DNA from: Xanthobacter sp. NM-25
GTDB taxonomy: Bacteria; Pseudomonadota; Alphaproteobacteria; Rhizobiales; Xanthobacteraceae
DNA: 64,000 bases
Assembly: GCF_022138605.1 (NCBI RefSeq)
Contig: NZ_JACBFS010000006.1
Span: forward strand, 62,001 to 126,000
Direction of reading: 5' to 3'
Shown: positions 50,700 through 60,213 of the stretch, piece after piece
How the letters are laid out: each line of letters begins with the position of its first letter
How positions within the stretch are numbered: position 1 is the stretch's first letter
Position numbers and translations under genes: made by a program
The notes under the pieces: generated by a model
Databases searched by the model: none
Told to the model about the DNA's origin: nothing
Seen by the model: the letters and a program-made list of their open reading frames with translations, nothing else

Positions 50700-51483
50700 T
50701 CAACGCTTGTTGGGCTTGATTGGATAGCGAAGTAGCAAGCGATAGCCGCCGCGCATCATCTTGATGCCGTGTGCGACCAGCCGGCGGGCCTTGTTCTTGC
50801 GCGGGTCGCTCTCAAAATCCTCCTTGGAGCCACGAAAGCCAAGCAGGACTTCGGCGATGGTGCGATAGCTCTCACCGCGAAGCCGGGCGTCGAGCGCGCG
50901 CAGGGATAGGATATGCCATTGCCGGAGTTGGGCGGGAACGGCTCGGAAATCGGGACCAGGTGCGCGGCCGTTGAGGGACCGCCAAACACGGCGGGCGGCG
51001 TGGGCGCGCAGCTCCAGAAAGGAATCCATCGGTAGGATGGCGGCGTAGAAGGCCGCCGCGTCCGGCATCGCCTCGGGTAGCCAAAATTGATGTGCGACGC
51101 CATCCACCTGCCAGATGCCATGCCAGCCATCGGAAGCGCGGCGTAGGTCGAGGCCGTCAAGATGTGCCAGCGTCAATATCGGTTCAGTGTCACTGTCATT
51201 GCGCTCAACCGGGGACAGCATCACCGCTTGCGGTAGAAGGTTCGGACTCCAGATCGGCGCTTGCCCATCATGCGGCGCGTCGGGATCGCATGGGAAATCG
51301 CAACCCCCAGCGATCCGCAAACACTTCAAGCTCGCGGCCGGGCAGTTGTTGGTTCAATGCGATGGCGTGGTAGTCCTGACGGTAATCGTCATTTCGGCGC
51401 AGATATTCCCAAGCGAAACCGGCGACCGGGATATGCTTTGCGTGCCGATAGGCCACAGGCAAACGCCAATCGATAGTAAGCAT
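50700..51483 (-). CDS. fseA: FseA-like excision activator encoded in two frames (DUF6499 + DUF2285)
   Basis: The first frame (51483 to stop 51268, 71 codons) encodes a DUF6499 domain: GFAWEYLRRNDDYRQDY...ELEVFADRWGLRFP. The second frame (open from 51329 to stop 50700) continues coherently as CDPDAPHDGQAPIWSPNLLPQAV... and carries DUF2285 (AQLRQWHILSLRALDARLRGESYRTIAEVLLG). A +1 slip at TTT-CCC-A (51297-51291) joins Pro64 to Cys and yields one protein of about 260 residues. In ICEMlSymR7A, msi172-msi171 are joined by programmed +1 frameshifting to make FseA, the activator of excision. GAGAGGG precedes the ATG. A plain inactivating mutation is the alternative. Confidence 0.75.
51291..51297 (-). 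promoter_or_regulatory. Candidate +1 frameshift site in the FseA-like gene
   Basis: Minus-strand TTT-CCC-A. CCC-decoding tRNA can re-pair with CCA after a one-base forward slip, exposing TGC in the second frame. The zero-frame stop TGA is seven codons further on. Confidence 0.6.
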
Positions 51484-51701
51484 GACGCACCCTCTCTACT
51501 CAAGAGCGCAAACCGCGCCCGGAGTGAGAGCTTCCAAGACAGTCAATTTTAGAAAAAGATGGGATTATCTGACACGTTGTCCGCCCTAGGAGAACAGTTA
51601 TATTATGTTTTTATTAACGATGTTTTTAATGGTATTCTAGACTTCAGAAATTCTGATCGTTGAACAGTGTCTTCGCCCGGATATGCAGGCGAAACCACTT
51701 A

Positions 51702-52229
51702 CTACCTACTCGAAAACAGATGCACCTCGTCGCGTGCAGTTTCCACCGTGAAGAACTCGCCATTCATCTCGGCATCGCGTGCCATCGCGTCCCAATCGAC
51801 ATAGTAGCGCAGGGCCTCGGGGATCGTGACGCTCTCGGTGGTCAGCTCCTCCATGTAGTCGGCGAGGCTGGCGAACTGACCATGATAGCAGTCCTGCAAG
51901 GTGGTTTCGGCTTGGTCCATGTCGCCACCGAATTGCTCCAGCAGGCCCGCGCCTAGTGCGCCGTGCTCTGCGATGAAAGCGCCCATCCGCGCCACGTTGT
52001 CGATGCCGGCATATTCGCTGATGGTGACGCCCTCGAAACCCTCATAGTCATGGATGGCGTATTCCTCCGCGTTCTCGATGGGGGAACGCGCGAGCATCGC
52101 CGCTATCTCGTCCCTGATCGCGTCGGCGTCCTGATCCGCGTCGATCCAAACACCGTGCAGATAGCCGTTATTGTAAGCGGCAAGGCAGGCGATATAGATG
52201 CGGGGATTGCTGTCGGATACGTTGGTCAT
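51702..52229 (-). CDS. ardA: Antirestriction protein ArdA
   Basis: A 175-residue acidic protein (NPRIYIACLAAYNNGYLHGVWIDADQDADAIRDEIAAMLARSP..., EYAIHDYEGFEGVTISEYAGIDNVARMGAFI...), the ArdA family of DNA mimics that inhibit type I restriction enzymes when an element enters a new host. Length and acidic character match the family. It lies upstream of the FseA-like gene in the same direction, with 218 bp between. Confidence 0.95.
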   Translation of the reverse strand: MTNVSDSNPRIYIACLAAYNNGYLHGVWIDADQDADAIRDEIAAMLARSPIENAEEYAIHDYEGFEGVTISEYAGIDNVARMGAFIAEHGALGAGLLEQFGGDMDQAETTLQDCYHGQFASLADYMEELTTESVTIPEALRYYVDWDAMARDAEMNGEFFTVETARDEVHLFSSR

Positions 52230-52464
52230 GTCTCTGATCCTCGGGTCTGAAGGTCAGCGAAGCGGAACGCCGCGCCTGACCTTCTGGCCGTCGCCGAGAC
52301 TGGGGTAGCAAACAGCAAGGGCGGCCGGGGTGGAGGGGGATCACCCGGCCTGCACAAGCCCCTTGGGCGCGGAAGGCTGGGGATACCGCCCCGGGACGGT
52401 TCCACTTACCTTGCTGGCGCGAGGGCAACGCCCTTAGCAGACCTATCGAGGGTAACGCGGCGGC

Positions 52465-52570
52465 AGCCGCGCCGGCCCGGAGGCGAACGCGCTTCCACAT
52501 TGCGCTGTAGAGAGCCGGAGGACCGCTATGAAAAATGCCCCGGCGCTCTTGCGCCGGGTCCGTCTTTCAT
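52465..52570. repeat. Imperfect 110-bp repeat, copy 1 (upstream of ardA)
   Basis: Related to 60681-60785. The best-conserved part is GCGAACGCGCTTCCACATTG, preceded by CCGCGCCGGCC. It lies about 262 bp upstream of the ardA start codon. A GC-rich hairpin (CCCGGCGC/GCGCCGGG) follows on the plus strand. The rest of 52230-52571 shows no gene. Confidence 0.6.
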
Positions 52571-52571
52571 A

Positions 52572-52940
52572 TCAGCGAGCGAGCGCGGAACTGTTGGGCA
52601 ATGGTGCAGCCAGTCGCATCAACGCCGACACGCCAACGAAACCGCCCCCGACCAGACCGAAGATTTGCCGCCAGATTTCAGATGGCACCGCCTCCTTGGT
52701 GATGCCGTAAACCAGCGCATACCCCGCGACGGCGGCAGGTGCGGCAAAGATCAGCGTCACGATCAAGCGCAGGATGGGAGTGCGCAACGTCTCGAACAGC
52801 AGAGCGGGGATGCCAAACGCCACGCCAGCAGAACCAAAGCCGACCAGCCCGGCACCTATCACGCCGGAGCCGGTCTGATAGGCGAATTGCGCAGCAGTCA
52901 ATCCCCAGCATGAAGGGCAGAGCATAGACTGCGAGCTCAT
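52572..52940 (-). CDS. Small integral membrane protein
   Basis: A 122-residue protein with three hydrophobic segments (GSGVIGAGLVGFGSAGVAFGIPALLF, LIVTLIFAAPAAVAGYALVYGI, IFGLVGGGFVGVSALMRLA) and an N-terminal C-P-S-C pair. No family is recognised. The start could be the ATG at 52940 or 52925. It lies between ardA and the defence operon, transcribed in the same direction. Confidence 0.55.
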   Translation of the reverse strand: MSSQSMLCPSCWGLTAAQFAYQTGSGVIGAGLVGFGSAGVAFGIPALLFETLRTPILRLIVTLIFAAPAAVAGYALVYGITKEAVPSEIWRQIFGLVGGGFVGVSALMRLAAPLPNSSALAR

Positions 52941-53056
52941 AGGCCACGACTCAAAGGACGGCGACTAGCGCCACGCTCATCAACATCACGGCTACCATGG
53001 TTCTGCTCCTTCACGGTCTGCGCGGATTGCCGTTCGTTACAACCGCCAATCACACG

Positions 53057-54388
53057 CTATGGCGCGAACGGCGGCGCGTTTATCCGGTTCTGGCCCAGCA
53101 CGATAACTGTGCAATGGTTCTGCGCGCGCGTGATGCCGTTGTATAGCAGCCTGCGCAGATGTTCCGCGCCGCCTGTGGCGGTATGCGGCCAAAGCACGAT
53201 GACGTTAGGAAACTCGCGGTTCTTGGCACGCTGGATTGTCATCACAAGATGACCACGTTGCTGCCGGAAGCCCAGACGAGAACGGTTGCGCACTGACTCC
53301 CGCACAAACTCGGCGACTTGCGCGGCGGTGAAAGCCGCTTGCCCATGTGCGCGGCGCAAACGGTCCATGCGATTGATGGCTTGCGCGATTGGCGCATGTC
53401 CGGCCAAAGGCGTGAGAAGCGCGCGAAGATCGGCGCAGGACGCCGTTTCCGGCAAGGCGATATCGGCCAGCAAGGCGTTCGCTTCTTCGTTGTCATGTCT
53501 ATCCCATGTGTGCGGATACGGCCCGAAGGTCGCACCATTGTTGCGCGTCCACTGTCTTGTCTGAACGGTAGTAAGCGCCGCGCGGATAATTGCGTTGCTT
53601 CCATCCGGCGTGAGAATGACCACCGGGCCGTGGCGCTGCGCAATATCATTGGCAATTGCCCATGCGAGAAGCCCTGTGTTCGCCTGCGTTGCCGCTGCGT
53701 CTTGAAGGCGGAAGCCTGCACCGTTCCATGATGTTCGGTTGTTGAAGGTGTTAGCTGCCAGAACCGCCTTCATATCGCGGCCTTCGCGCACGGCGAGCGC
53801 GGCAGCCAGCAAGCCCTGCTGCGTGGTGCGCCGAACCTGCGTGAGACGGTGGGTTTGTCCCGCGCCTTCAAGCCAGCCCATGAGGGGCGCGGTATCGCGC
53901 CCGTTGTGAAGGCACTGGAAGGCGTCCGCCGCTGCCACGATCCGGCAAGAGGGCGAAAGCCCTTGCAGGATGCGCAAGCGGTGTTCATCAAGGTCTTGCG
54001 CTTCATCGACCAGAACGAGCGGGAAACTTCGCGCCACCCATTGGCGGACGGCATCGTTGTCCAGAAGGCCCGCCGCCAGCGCACATGGTCCGTCAAATTC
54101 GCTCAACGTATCGGCCTGCGCCTGTATCGCTTGCGTAATAAGGCTCCTGCGCCGCGCCGCCAGTGTTCGGGCGAACACATCGAAGGTTTGGCAATCGAAG
54201 CGCCGGCGGAAGGCCGGGTTCTCGCCAAGACGCGCATCCAGACGGCGGCGCGCGCCGTTCATAAAGGTGAGCGCCAAGAGCTTGTGGCCTTCACCAAGCA
54301 CCCCGTCCTGAACGATCTCTCCCGCGCGGCCCACGAGATTGTGGGTCTTTCCTGTCCCTGCCGCGCCCTCGAAGAAATCGAACGTCAT
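53057..54388 (-). CDS. gajB: GajB-like UvrD/Rep-type helicase
   Basis: A 443-residue superfamily-1 helicase in compact form: Walker A EGAAGTGKT (residues 7-15), Walker B LVLVDEAQDLDEHR, motif III AADAFQCL, motif V-like MTIQRAKNREFPNVIVLW and motif VI LYNGITRAQ. It overlaps the stop of the OLD-type gene by 4 bp. OLD nuclease followed by a UvrD-like helicase is the Gabija arrangement (GajA-GajB). Its length is close to GajB. In Gabija, GajB regulates or assists the GajA nuclease. The pair here ends a five-gene operon. Confidence 0.8.
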   Translation of the reverse strand: MTFDFFEGAAGTGKTHNLVGRAGEIVQDGVLGEGHKLLALTFMNGARRRLDARLGENPAFRRRFDCQTFDVFARTLAARRRSLITQAIQAQADTLSEFDGPCALAAGLLDNDAVRQWVARSFPLVLVDEAQDLDEHRLRILQGLSPSCRIVAAADAFQCLHNGRDTAPLMGWLEGAGQTHRLTQVRRTTQQGLLAAALAVREGRDMKAVLAANTFNNRTSWNGAGFRLQDAAATQANTGLLAWAIANDIAQRHGPVVILTPDGSNAIIRAALTTVQTRQWTRNNGATFGPYPHTWDRHDNEEANALLADIALPETASCADLRALLTPLAGHAPIAQAINRMDRLRRAHGQAAFTAAQVAEFVRESVRNRSRLGFRQQRGHLVMTIQRAKNREFPNVIVLWPHTATGGAEHLRRLLYNGITRAQNHCTVIVLGQNRINAPPFAP

Positions 54389-56217
54389 GCAGGCACAAAC
54401 CGGAAGACGTGCATGTCGGCGGTCGAATCTGCCGCGATGCGCGTAAAGAGCGGCGTGTTGGCGTTTGCAGGATCGCGCAACACTTCGCACAAAGCGTTGA
54501 GCACCTGCGCGGCGCGTCCCCGGCAAGCCGCATTCCCCATAAGGATGATGGCGGCGCTCTCATGGGTCGGTGCATAAGACTTCCGGGTAAGCAAATAGGT
54601 GGTGAGCGCCTGCAAGTCGGCAAACGGCGTTCCGAGTGCCGTTCCAAGCGCGGCCAGCATTGCGGCATCGTCCGCGCCCGCAATCCATGAAACCACATGC
54701 TCCATCGCCCAGCCCTGCGGCCAGAACACGACCGCGCGCGGCGGCGGGTTGCTGGTTCTCACTGCATCGAAGTAGCCGCGTCCCTCATTGTCGCCGTCCA
54801 CGAGGATGCAAGGCCGCGCGTGAACGGCCCGAACAAGCGCGAACGTGTCGGCAATTTTTGCGTCGATGGTCGGCACGACGCCTACGAAGGTGGAGAGAAG
54901 CGGCGCGCCGTCTCCGGCGTCCTGCCAGCCTTGATGCAGTTCAAGGGCGGTTTGCAGCGCCTCAAGCCATGCCACGTCCGAAACCCCTTCGGGGATCAGG
55001 ATGCATTCGTGCATGAGCGCGGCCACGAGCTTCTGCCGCCATGCAAAGAGCAAGTGTTGCTGGTGATTGGTTGGCTGCGCAGGCAACGGGTCCATGAGCG
55101 GCTTGGCGTTCAGGATTCCCCCGCGCGTTTCGATAAAGAGCGTGTCGGGGGCGGGAAACATCGCGGCCACGATGGGCGAATGGGTGGTCACGATTGTCTG
55201 GTTACAGAGCGCATTGAGGCGGTTGACCAGCCGCTTCTGCTGCGAAGGCTGGATATGAAGCTCGGGTTCCTCGACGGCCAGAACAAATGACTGGCCCGTT
55301 TCCGCGCGCGCCTTGCCGAACTGCATGAGCAAGAGAAGGCTTTGCAACGAGACAAGCCCTGTACCCTGCCGCTGCGAGGGAAGGGTTGGCCCCGTGCCGT
55401 GCGCAAAGTGCGGGACAACGCTTTCCAGAACGGAGTCGCTGTCGGTCGAAGTCAGACGCAATTGGAGTCTGGGCGCACTCGCCATGAGCGAGCGCAACTC
55501 GTCATTGGCCGCGCCAACGATCTCGGAGAGTCCCGGCTGGTCCTCAAGCCGCGTCCCTTCGGGCGGAGTCCAGAGACGCGCGCGTTCGGCCCGGACGGCC
55601 TGCACGGGCATGTCCCCGCGCGTCGCCACCACGCGGCGGAACAACTCGGACGAAAAGGAAATCCACTTATCCCAAGTGCGCGAGGCCGGGACCAGAAAGA
55701 AGCCCAACTCTTGGAGAATCTTCGTGTGGATGGTGCGCAAGTGCGCGTCTTCCGCGAACGGATCGCCCAGCGTGGCCTCATCGTCCACAAAGAAGCGGAT
55801 CGTCTCGGCTTCGAGCTCGTCCAAGTCGAACCGCGCGGCGAAGCCAATCTGCACGGCCAGGTCGGTATGCTGCGCGTCCGGCGCGGCGCTCAAGGTCTTG
55901 GCGTTCGGGTCGTACCATTTCTCAACGCCTCGTTCCGGGCTGAACCAAGAGGAATGGTGCTGCGGGTCGTTCGGCGTGAAGCCCGTCACGGTGGCGATGC
56001 AGAGGATGCGGGCCTGCTCGTCGGGTGCGCTGCCGTGAAAATCATGCTCAGTGAGGCGGCGCACCAGTCGGTCACGCCCAAACAGCAAGGCTAGCGCCTC
56101 GATGATGGTGGTCTTGCCGCTATTGTTAGGCCCGACCAGCACGGCATGGCGGCCCAGCGTAATGTCCGCCGAACGAACACCCCGGAAGCCGGAGATTTTG
56201 AGACGGACAATGTGCAT
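54385..56217 (-). CDS. gajA: GajA-like OLD-family ATPase-TOPRIM nuclease
   Basis: A 610-residue protein: Walker A LVGPNNSGKTT (residues 28-37), signature and Walker B LAVEEPELHIQPSQQ, the H-loop TIVTTHSPIV, then a TOPRIM domain with ILIPEGVSDVAWL and CILVDGDNEGRGY. This is the GajA/OLD architecture: an ABC-type ATPase that senses nucleotide depletion and a nicking nuclease. The ATG at 56217 is used; the longer frame adds a charged tail without homology. It is 85 bp downstream of a second OLD-like gene, which is unusual for plain Gabija. Confidence 0.85.
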   Translation of the reverse strand: MHIVRLKISGFRGVRSADITLGRHAVLVGPNNSGKTTIIEALALLFGRDRLVRRLTEHDFHGSAPDEQARILCIATVTGFTPNDPQHHSSWFSPERGVEKWYDPNAKTLSAAPDAQHTDLAVQIGFAARFDLDELEAETIRFFVDDEATLGDPFAEDAHLRTIHTKILQELGFFLVPASRTWDKWISFSSELFRRVVATRGDMPVQAVRAERARLWTPPEGTRLEDQPGLSEIVGAANDELRSLMASAPRLQLRLTSTDSDSVLESVVPHFAHGTGPTLPSQRQGTGLVSLQSLLLLMQFGKARAETGQSFVLAVEEPELHIQPSQQKRLVNRLNALCNQTIVTTHSPIVAAMFPAPDTLFIETRGGILNAKPLMDPLPAQPTNHQQHLLFAWRQKLVAALMHECILIPEGVSDVAWLEALQTALELHQGWQDAGDGAPLLSTFVGVVPTIDAKIADTFALVRAVHARPCILVDGDNEGRGYFDAVRTSNPPPRAVVFWPQGWAMEHVVSWIAGADDAAMLAALGTALGTPFADLQALTTYLLTRKSYAPTHESAAIILMGNAACRGRAAQVLNALCEVLRDPANANTPLFTRIAADSTADMHVFRFVPA

Positions 56218-56302
56218 TCCGATAGCCCTCGTTTTTTGGTCTGCGTCACAAGCCTCCGGTTGGGCCGTCTCCAAATCGTTCGGGCAAATGATCGCCGTTC
56301 GC

Positions 56303-58267
56303 CTATTTCAGCAGCGCATTGAGATGCTTGAACGCGGCCTCGAAGCGGTCCTTGGTGGCATCCGAAACCTTTGGCCAGAGCGTAACCGCGTTTTCCGAGA
56401 AATGGCGGGCTGGGCGGTAGTGGCCGAACGCGCCGGATTTGAACGGATTAGCTTGGAGATAGGCTTCGATGGCGCGAAGCGTGCGCGGCTCCTTGGCGTT
56501 GAGTGCGGAAGCCGGAATCGGCGCTTTCAGTTCCTTTGCAAACTCGGCGTTGACAAGGCTCACATAGAAGTCGCGCTCGAACATATCCTCCACGTCCGCC
56601 TCGTTCGTCCCGGCGAAGTCCGCGTAGGTGGCGACCTGCTTCTTCTTGAGCAGCTTCTTCTTGTAGAGGTCTTCAATCAGGGCGCGGTCGCTGTTCTGAA
56701 TATCGAGCAGCGTGGCGACATTCATGCCTTTCTGCGGGGCGAGCAGCGAAACGAAAGCCGGAACCTTCCCGCTGCCGCCCGTGGGCGTAATCACCCAATC
56801 TTCGGAAAGGCCCGTGCGGCCTTCGCGCTCAAGCTGCGCAGATATGGCCCGCAGGAACAGCATGTCGGCGGGGCCTTCCACCACAAGCGAGTTGGGGCCG
56901 ACGAAGAGCGTCTGCTGGATTTCGTAACCGAGCGCACCCTGCAAGGGAAACAGGCTGTCGTCGGTCGCATCGAACACGTTGGTGAGAACCTTCGTGCCGT
57001 CCTGATCCTTGGACAGCGGCTCCTTCGCGTCGATTCCCAAATCTTGCACGATCCGCACCCGCTCGAATTTCGCGGGGTCGATCATGAAGGGCGAATGAGT
57101 GGTGTAGATCAATTGGTGGGCGGACAACTCCGCCTCGAAGTATTTGAGAAGGTCGGCCTGCGCGCGCCCGTGCAGCGAAAGACCCGGCTCGTCGAGCAAT
57201 AGGATGACGTTCTGCTTCTGGCGCTTAATATCCTCGTACCAAGCAAGGAACGAGAAGAACCAAACGAAGCCGCGCGAACGTGTGCGTAGCGGTGTGTGCG
57301 CCCAATGCACGGTGTCATACACTTCGCCCCAGACGTTGATGCCCTGCCGCATACCTTCCGGGTCTTCGGGCTTGGCGTCGCGCACATCGAACCGCATCTG
57401 GATATGGCGGTTCTGGGACCAGTACTTGACGATCCGGTTGGTCAGGTGGTTTCCGGCCCCTTCAAGCTTGTTTTTCAGTTCGGTCGTGTTTTTCGTTTCG
57501 ACAAGCTTCCTGTGATCGAGGCGCGCCAGATTGATTAGCCCAAGCAGCGGATAATCGGAATCCTCAAGGGTTTTGGCGTCCTCGCGGGCAATCAGGGCGT
57601 TGAGATTGGCTTGCCCCTCCATCTGGTAGTATTCGTCGAAGTAGAGAAACTTCGGCGCACGCGGCCAAATCAGCGAATTGAAGATGTAGGAGCCAAGGCC
57701 CTTCTCGCGGACCTTCGCTACCAGCCCGTTGAGCGCCTTGACGGCTTCGGTGGCTTCCGCTGCGTCCAATGCTGCGGCGAACGCATCCCAATCCGCAGCC
57801 CCAGTAAGCGCGATCTTGAGGTGGTCGGGTAGCGCGGGATTGTCGGCAAGGTACTTGCGCGCGGCGACTTCATCCGTCACCAGCCAGAACTTGCTGTTCG
57901 TCTTCCCATAGTAAGTCTTGCGGGTGAAGGTTTTCCCCTTGAGCACCTTGGGTCCGAAGACGGATGTGACGGTCTCGGTATCGTCCGCGTCGAGTTCATA
58001 CAAGCACTCAACGACAACCGCTTCGTCGCGGTCCCCGTTCTCAACCGCAAAGCGGTAATCCTCGACTTCGCGCTTGGGGTAATCATAGGTTTCATTGAAC
58101 GCCGCATCTGCGGGAATGATCGGGTTCGTGCGGTAGAGCGCCGTGAGAAGCGTTGTTTTCCCGGCTTCGTTCTTGCCAACAAGGCAAGTGGTTTGCCCGT
58201 CCACCTTGATCGGGCCGGAATCCCAGATGCTACGAAATTCGCGGACGGTGTATTCCTTGAGTTTCAT
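56303..58267 (-). CDS. Second OLD-like ATPase-TOPRIM protein
   Basis: A 654-residue protein: Walker A LVGKNEAGKTT (residues 29-39), a long insert with aromatic motifs (FLYFDEYYQMEGQ), Walker B VILLLDEPGLSLHG near residue 355, the H-loop LIYTTHSPFMI, and a TOPRIM glutamate in SLVVEGPADMLFL near 460. It is clearly different from the 54385 protein, with little similarity outside motifs. A glycine-rich TPTGGSGKVPAF follows the TOPRIM. It lies between the GHKL ATPase and the GajA-like gene with gaps of about 99 and 85 bp. It is probably a nuclease effector of a system made with the GHKL protein. Confidence 0.75.
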   Translation of the reverse strand: MKLKEYTVREFRSIWDSGPIKVDGQTTCLVGKNEAGKTTLLTALYRTNPIIPADAAFNETYDYPKREVEDYRFAVENGDRDEAVVVECLYELDADDTETVTSVFGPKVLKGKTFTRKTYYGKTNSKFWLVTDEVAARKYLADNPALPDHLKIALTGAADWDAFAAALDAAEATEAVKALNGLVAKVREKGLGSYIFNSLIWPRAPKFLYFDEYYQMEGQANLNALIAREDAKTLEDSDYPLLGLINLARLDHRKLVETKNTTELKNKLEGAGNHLTNRIVKYWSQNRHIQMRFDVRDAKPEDPEGMRQGINVWGEVYDTVHWAHTPLRTRSRGFVWFFSFLAWYEDIKRQKQNVILLLDEPGLSLHGRAQADLLKYFEAELSAHQLIYTTHSPFMIDPAKFERVRIVQDLGIDAKEPLSKDQDGTKVLTNVFDATDDSLFPLQGALGYEIQQTLFVGPNSLVVEGPADMLFLRAISAQLEREGRTGLSEDWVITPTGGSGKVPAFVSLLAPQKGMNVATLLDIQNSDRALIEDLYKKKLLKKKQVATYADFAGTNEADVEDMFERDFYVSLVNAEFAKELKAPIPASALNAKEPRTLRAIEAYLQANPFKSGAFGHYRPARHFSENAVTLWPKVSDATKDRFEAAFKHLNALLK

Positions 58268-58366
58268 CTTCCATCCCCCCTTTGCCTCAATCTAACCGCT
58301 GTGCTTAGGTGAGACGCACTCTTAGTATTCGTCGTCCCTGCCGTTCGCTACGTTGGCAAAGATGCC

Positions 58367-60199
58367 CTATGCCAACGCAGATTCCACGTCGTCATCAGCC
58401 TCATCCTGAACCTTTGCAGCTCCAAGGCGACGACTTATACTGCGATAGGCGGTGCTAACTGCATCGCGCCACCCATCGGCAGCCAAGCTTAGGCTTTCCG
58501 GTTCAAGCGCCTTCTTCACGTCGTCGGAGGTCCACTCACGAATGAGTTGCTTCGCCTGGGCATAGACAACGGCGTAGCCCACGCGGCCCATCACCAGACG
58601 CTCCGACCATTGTCGTGCCAACTCGCGAACGATCTCTGGGTCTTCATAGGTCGCGTAGCGCAGTCCAAGGTGATCCTGTGCCGCGCTGACAGCCGAGTAA
58701 GTGAGATTCACAAACAGTTGGTTCGTTTCCCGAACATAGCGGGCGGATTTGCCGGTGATTCCCTTTTCAGCAACGTCATCTTCGTCCCTCAACGGTATAA
58801 TCTCGGGGGCTTGCTCCAAATTCTTGGAGATATTGGCTCGCTTCGCCCCAGCAGGATTGAAAATAAGGTCGGTCGGACTGGTTGGTGTTTTGTTGCTGTC
58901 GCCCGCCGTGCCTTCCTTATGCTCTGGTCGAGCGCCCCTTGCGCCGCCTTCATCGACAAAATGTAGGCCATCCTCCATCTCGCGTGGGCTCTTGGTCTTG
59001 ACCCGCAACTCGTTCAGCAGGTCTTGTAGCTCCTTTCGGAGGTCATCGGTCGAGGCGGACGACTTCGGCGCGAGCGAGTTGACTATTTCAATGAGCCATT
59101 CTGGCCGATTGCGGAATACAAGCTCGGCGAAGTCCTCGACCATGACTTGGCGCTGGTCGCTGCCAATAAGTTGCACGAAGCGGCGATACGGCTCATGCCG
59201 AACAGGGAAGCTGTCAGGCAGTTCGACATGGATGGAAATATGGCGGGCGCCGAATGGGATGCCGAACGCGGGCGCATCGGCAGCCCACTTCCGACCCTTC
59301 CGCACGTCGTACATCTCACCCCGGAATACAATGGCGGCGGTGCTCACCGAGGATGTCAGCGACCCCGATATCGACTTGTTGTGACCCCCGTCTTGATATG
59401 CAGGGTCATAGAGATAATGAAGACGAACTCCCTCGCCGACCTCAACTGCTTCAACGCGGCCGAACGCATCGGCACGCTCCGGGATCGGCTTGAACTGCCG
59501 CCGACCATCGCGCGGATGGGTGCCTTCGTGCAAATATACCTCTACGCCGGCCGGAAGACTGTAAAACCGATGGTATAGATATGTCGTAATCCACTGCCGA
59601 TCCTGCTTCGGGTCGCCATCGTAGGGGTCAGCTACAGTGTCCTGATCCGGGCGGTTGCCGAACAGGACAACCTCCGTCCAATCTTCACCTAGCTGGTACT
59701 CACCCTCGTCGCGAACTTGTTCGGTAACGTCGACCACCTCCTCAAAGGAGTCCTCGACCGGAATCCATATCTTTCCGTAGATACCTTCGCGCTTTCCTAG
59801 GATTACTTGACTAACCACACCATCACGACAGGAGCGGTAGCGCATCCCAAGGGTGTTCGACGGAAGAGAAGCCACCTTCGCGCCCATGCCGAAGTTGCCC
59901 TCCATCGCCATGTCTTTGCCGAGCGAAGCGGCAAGATCGCAGATGTGGTCAAGCTCAGTGCTGCTCAAGCCTGGGCCTGTGTTCCAGATCGCCAGCTTTC
60001 GGGTTTCGCCACACTCTGCAACAGACTTGCCTTTGATCTCCACGATACGCCGACCGGCAGGCGCTTTCGCGGCGGCCTCTACGGCGTTCATCACCAGCTC
60101 CCGCAACATCATCGTCTTTGGGCACTGTTCGATTTGGCGCGTGACTGTGAAGTCAATGTCGCGGATCGTGATCGGCGTAATTTGCTTGATGTGGCTCAC
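58367..60199 (-). CDS. GHKL-type (HATPase_c_3) ATPase
   Basis: A 610-residue protein with a Bergerat fold: N-box LRELVMNAVEAA (Asn38), WNTGPGLSS as a variant of the D-x-G-x-G box, and GNFGMGAK (101-108) as the G2 lid. The middle is MutL/MORC-like (transducer-type beta-alpha segments) and the C-terminus is helical with no nuclease motif. The D-x-G-x-G aspartate is replaced (NTGPG), which is odd for an active ATPase. It is 14 bp downstream of the small first gene and heads the large genes of the operon. GHKL proteins in restriction-like operons act as switches that sense nucleic acids. Not MutL, since endonuclease motifs are absent. Confidence 0.75.
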   Translation of the reverse strand: MSHIKQITPITIRDIDFTVTRQIEQCPKTMMLRELVMNAVEAAAKAPAGRRIVEIKGKSVAECGETRKLAIWNTGPGLSSTELDHICDLAASLGKDMAMEGNFGMGAKVASLPSNTLGMRYRSCRDGVVSQVILGKREGIYGKIWIPVEDSFEEVVDVTEQVRDEGEYQLGEDWTEVVLFGNRPDQDTVADPYDGDPKQDRQWITTYLYHRFYSLPAGVEVYLHEGTHPRDGRRQFKPIPERADAFGRVEAVEVGEGVRLHYLYDPAYQDGGHNKSISGSLTSSVSTAAIVFRGEMYDVRKGRKWAADAPAFGIPFGARHISIHVELPDSFPVRHEPYRRFVQLIGSDQRQVMVEDFAELVFRNRPEWLIEIVNSLAPKSSASTDDLRKELQDLLNELRVKTKSPREMEDGLHFVDEGGARGARPEHKEGTAGDSNKTPTSPTDLIFNPAGAKRANISKNLEQAPEIIPLRDEDDVAEKGITGKSARYVRETNQLFVNLTYSAVSAAQDHLGLRYATYEDPEIVRELARQWSERLVMGRVGYAVVYAQAKQLIREWTSDDVKKALEPESLSLAADGWRDAVSTAYRSISRRLGAAKVQDEADDDVESALA

Positions 60200-60213
60200 A
60201 ACGGCCCCCCGCC

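Noticed and set aside
52528..52710. Plus-strand short frame starting within the 110-bp repeat
   Set aside because: Although GGAGG precedes its ATG, the second repeat copy does not preserve the frame, so the conservation is not of a peptide.
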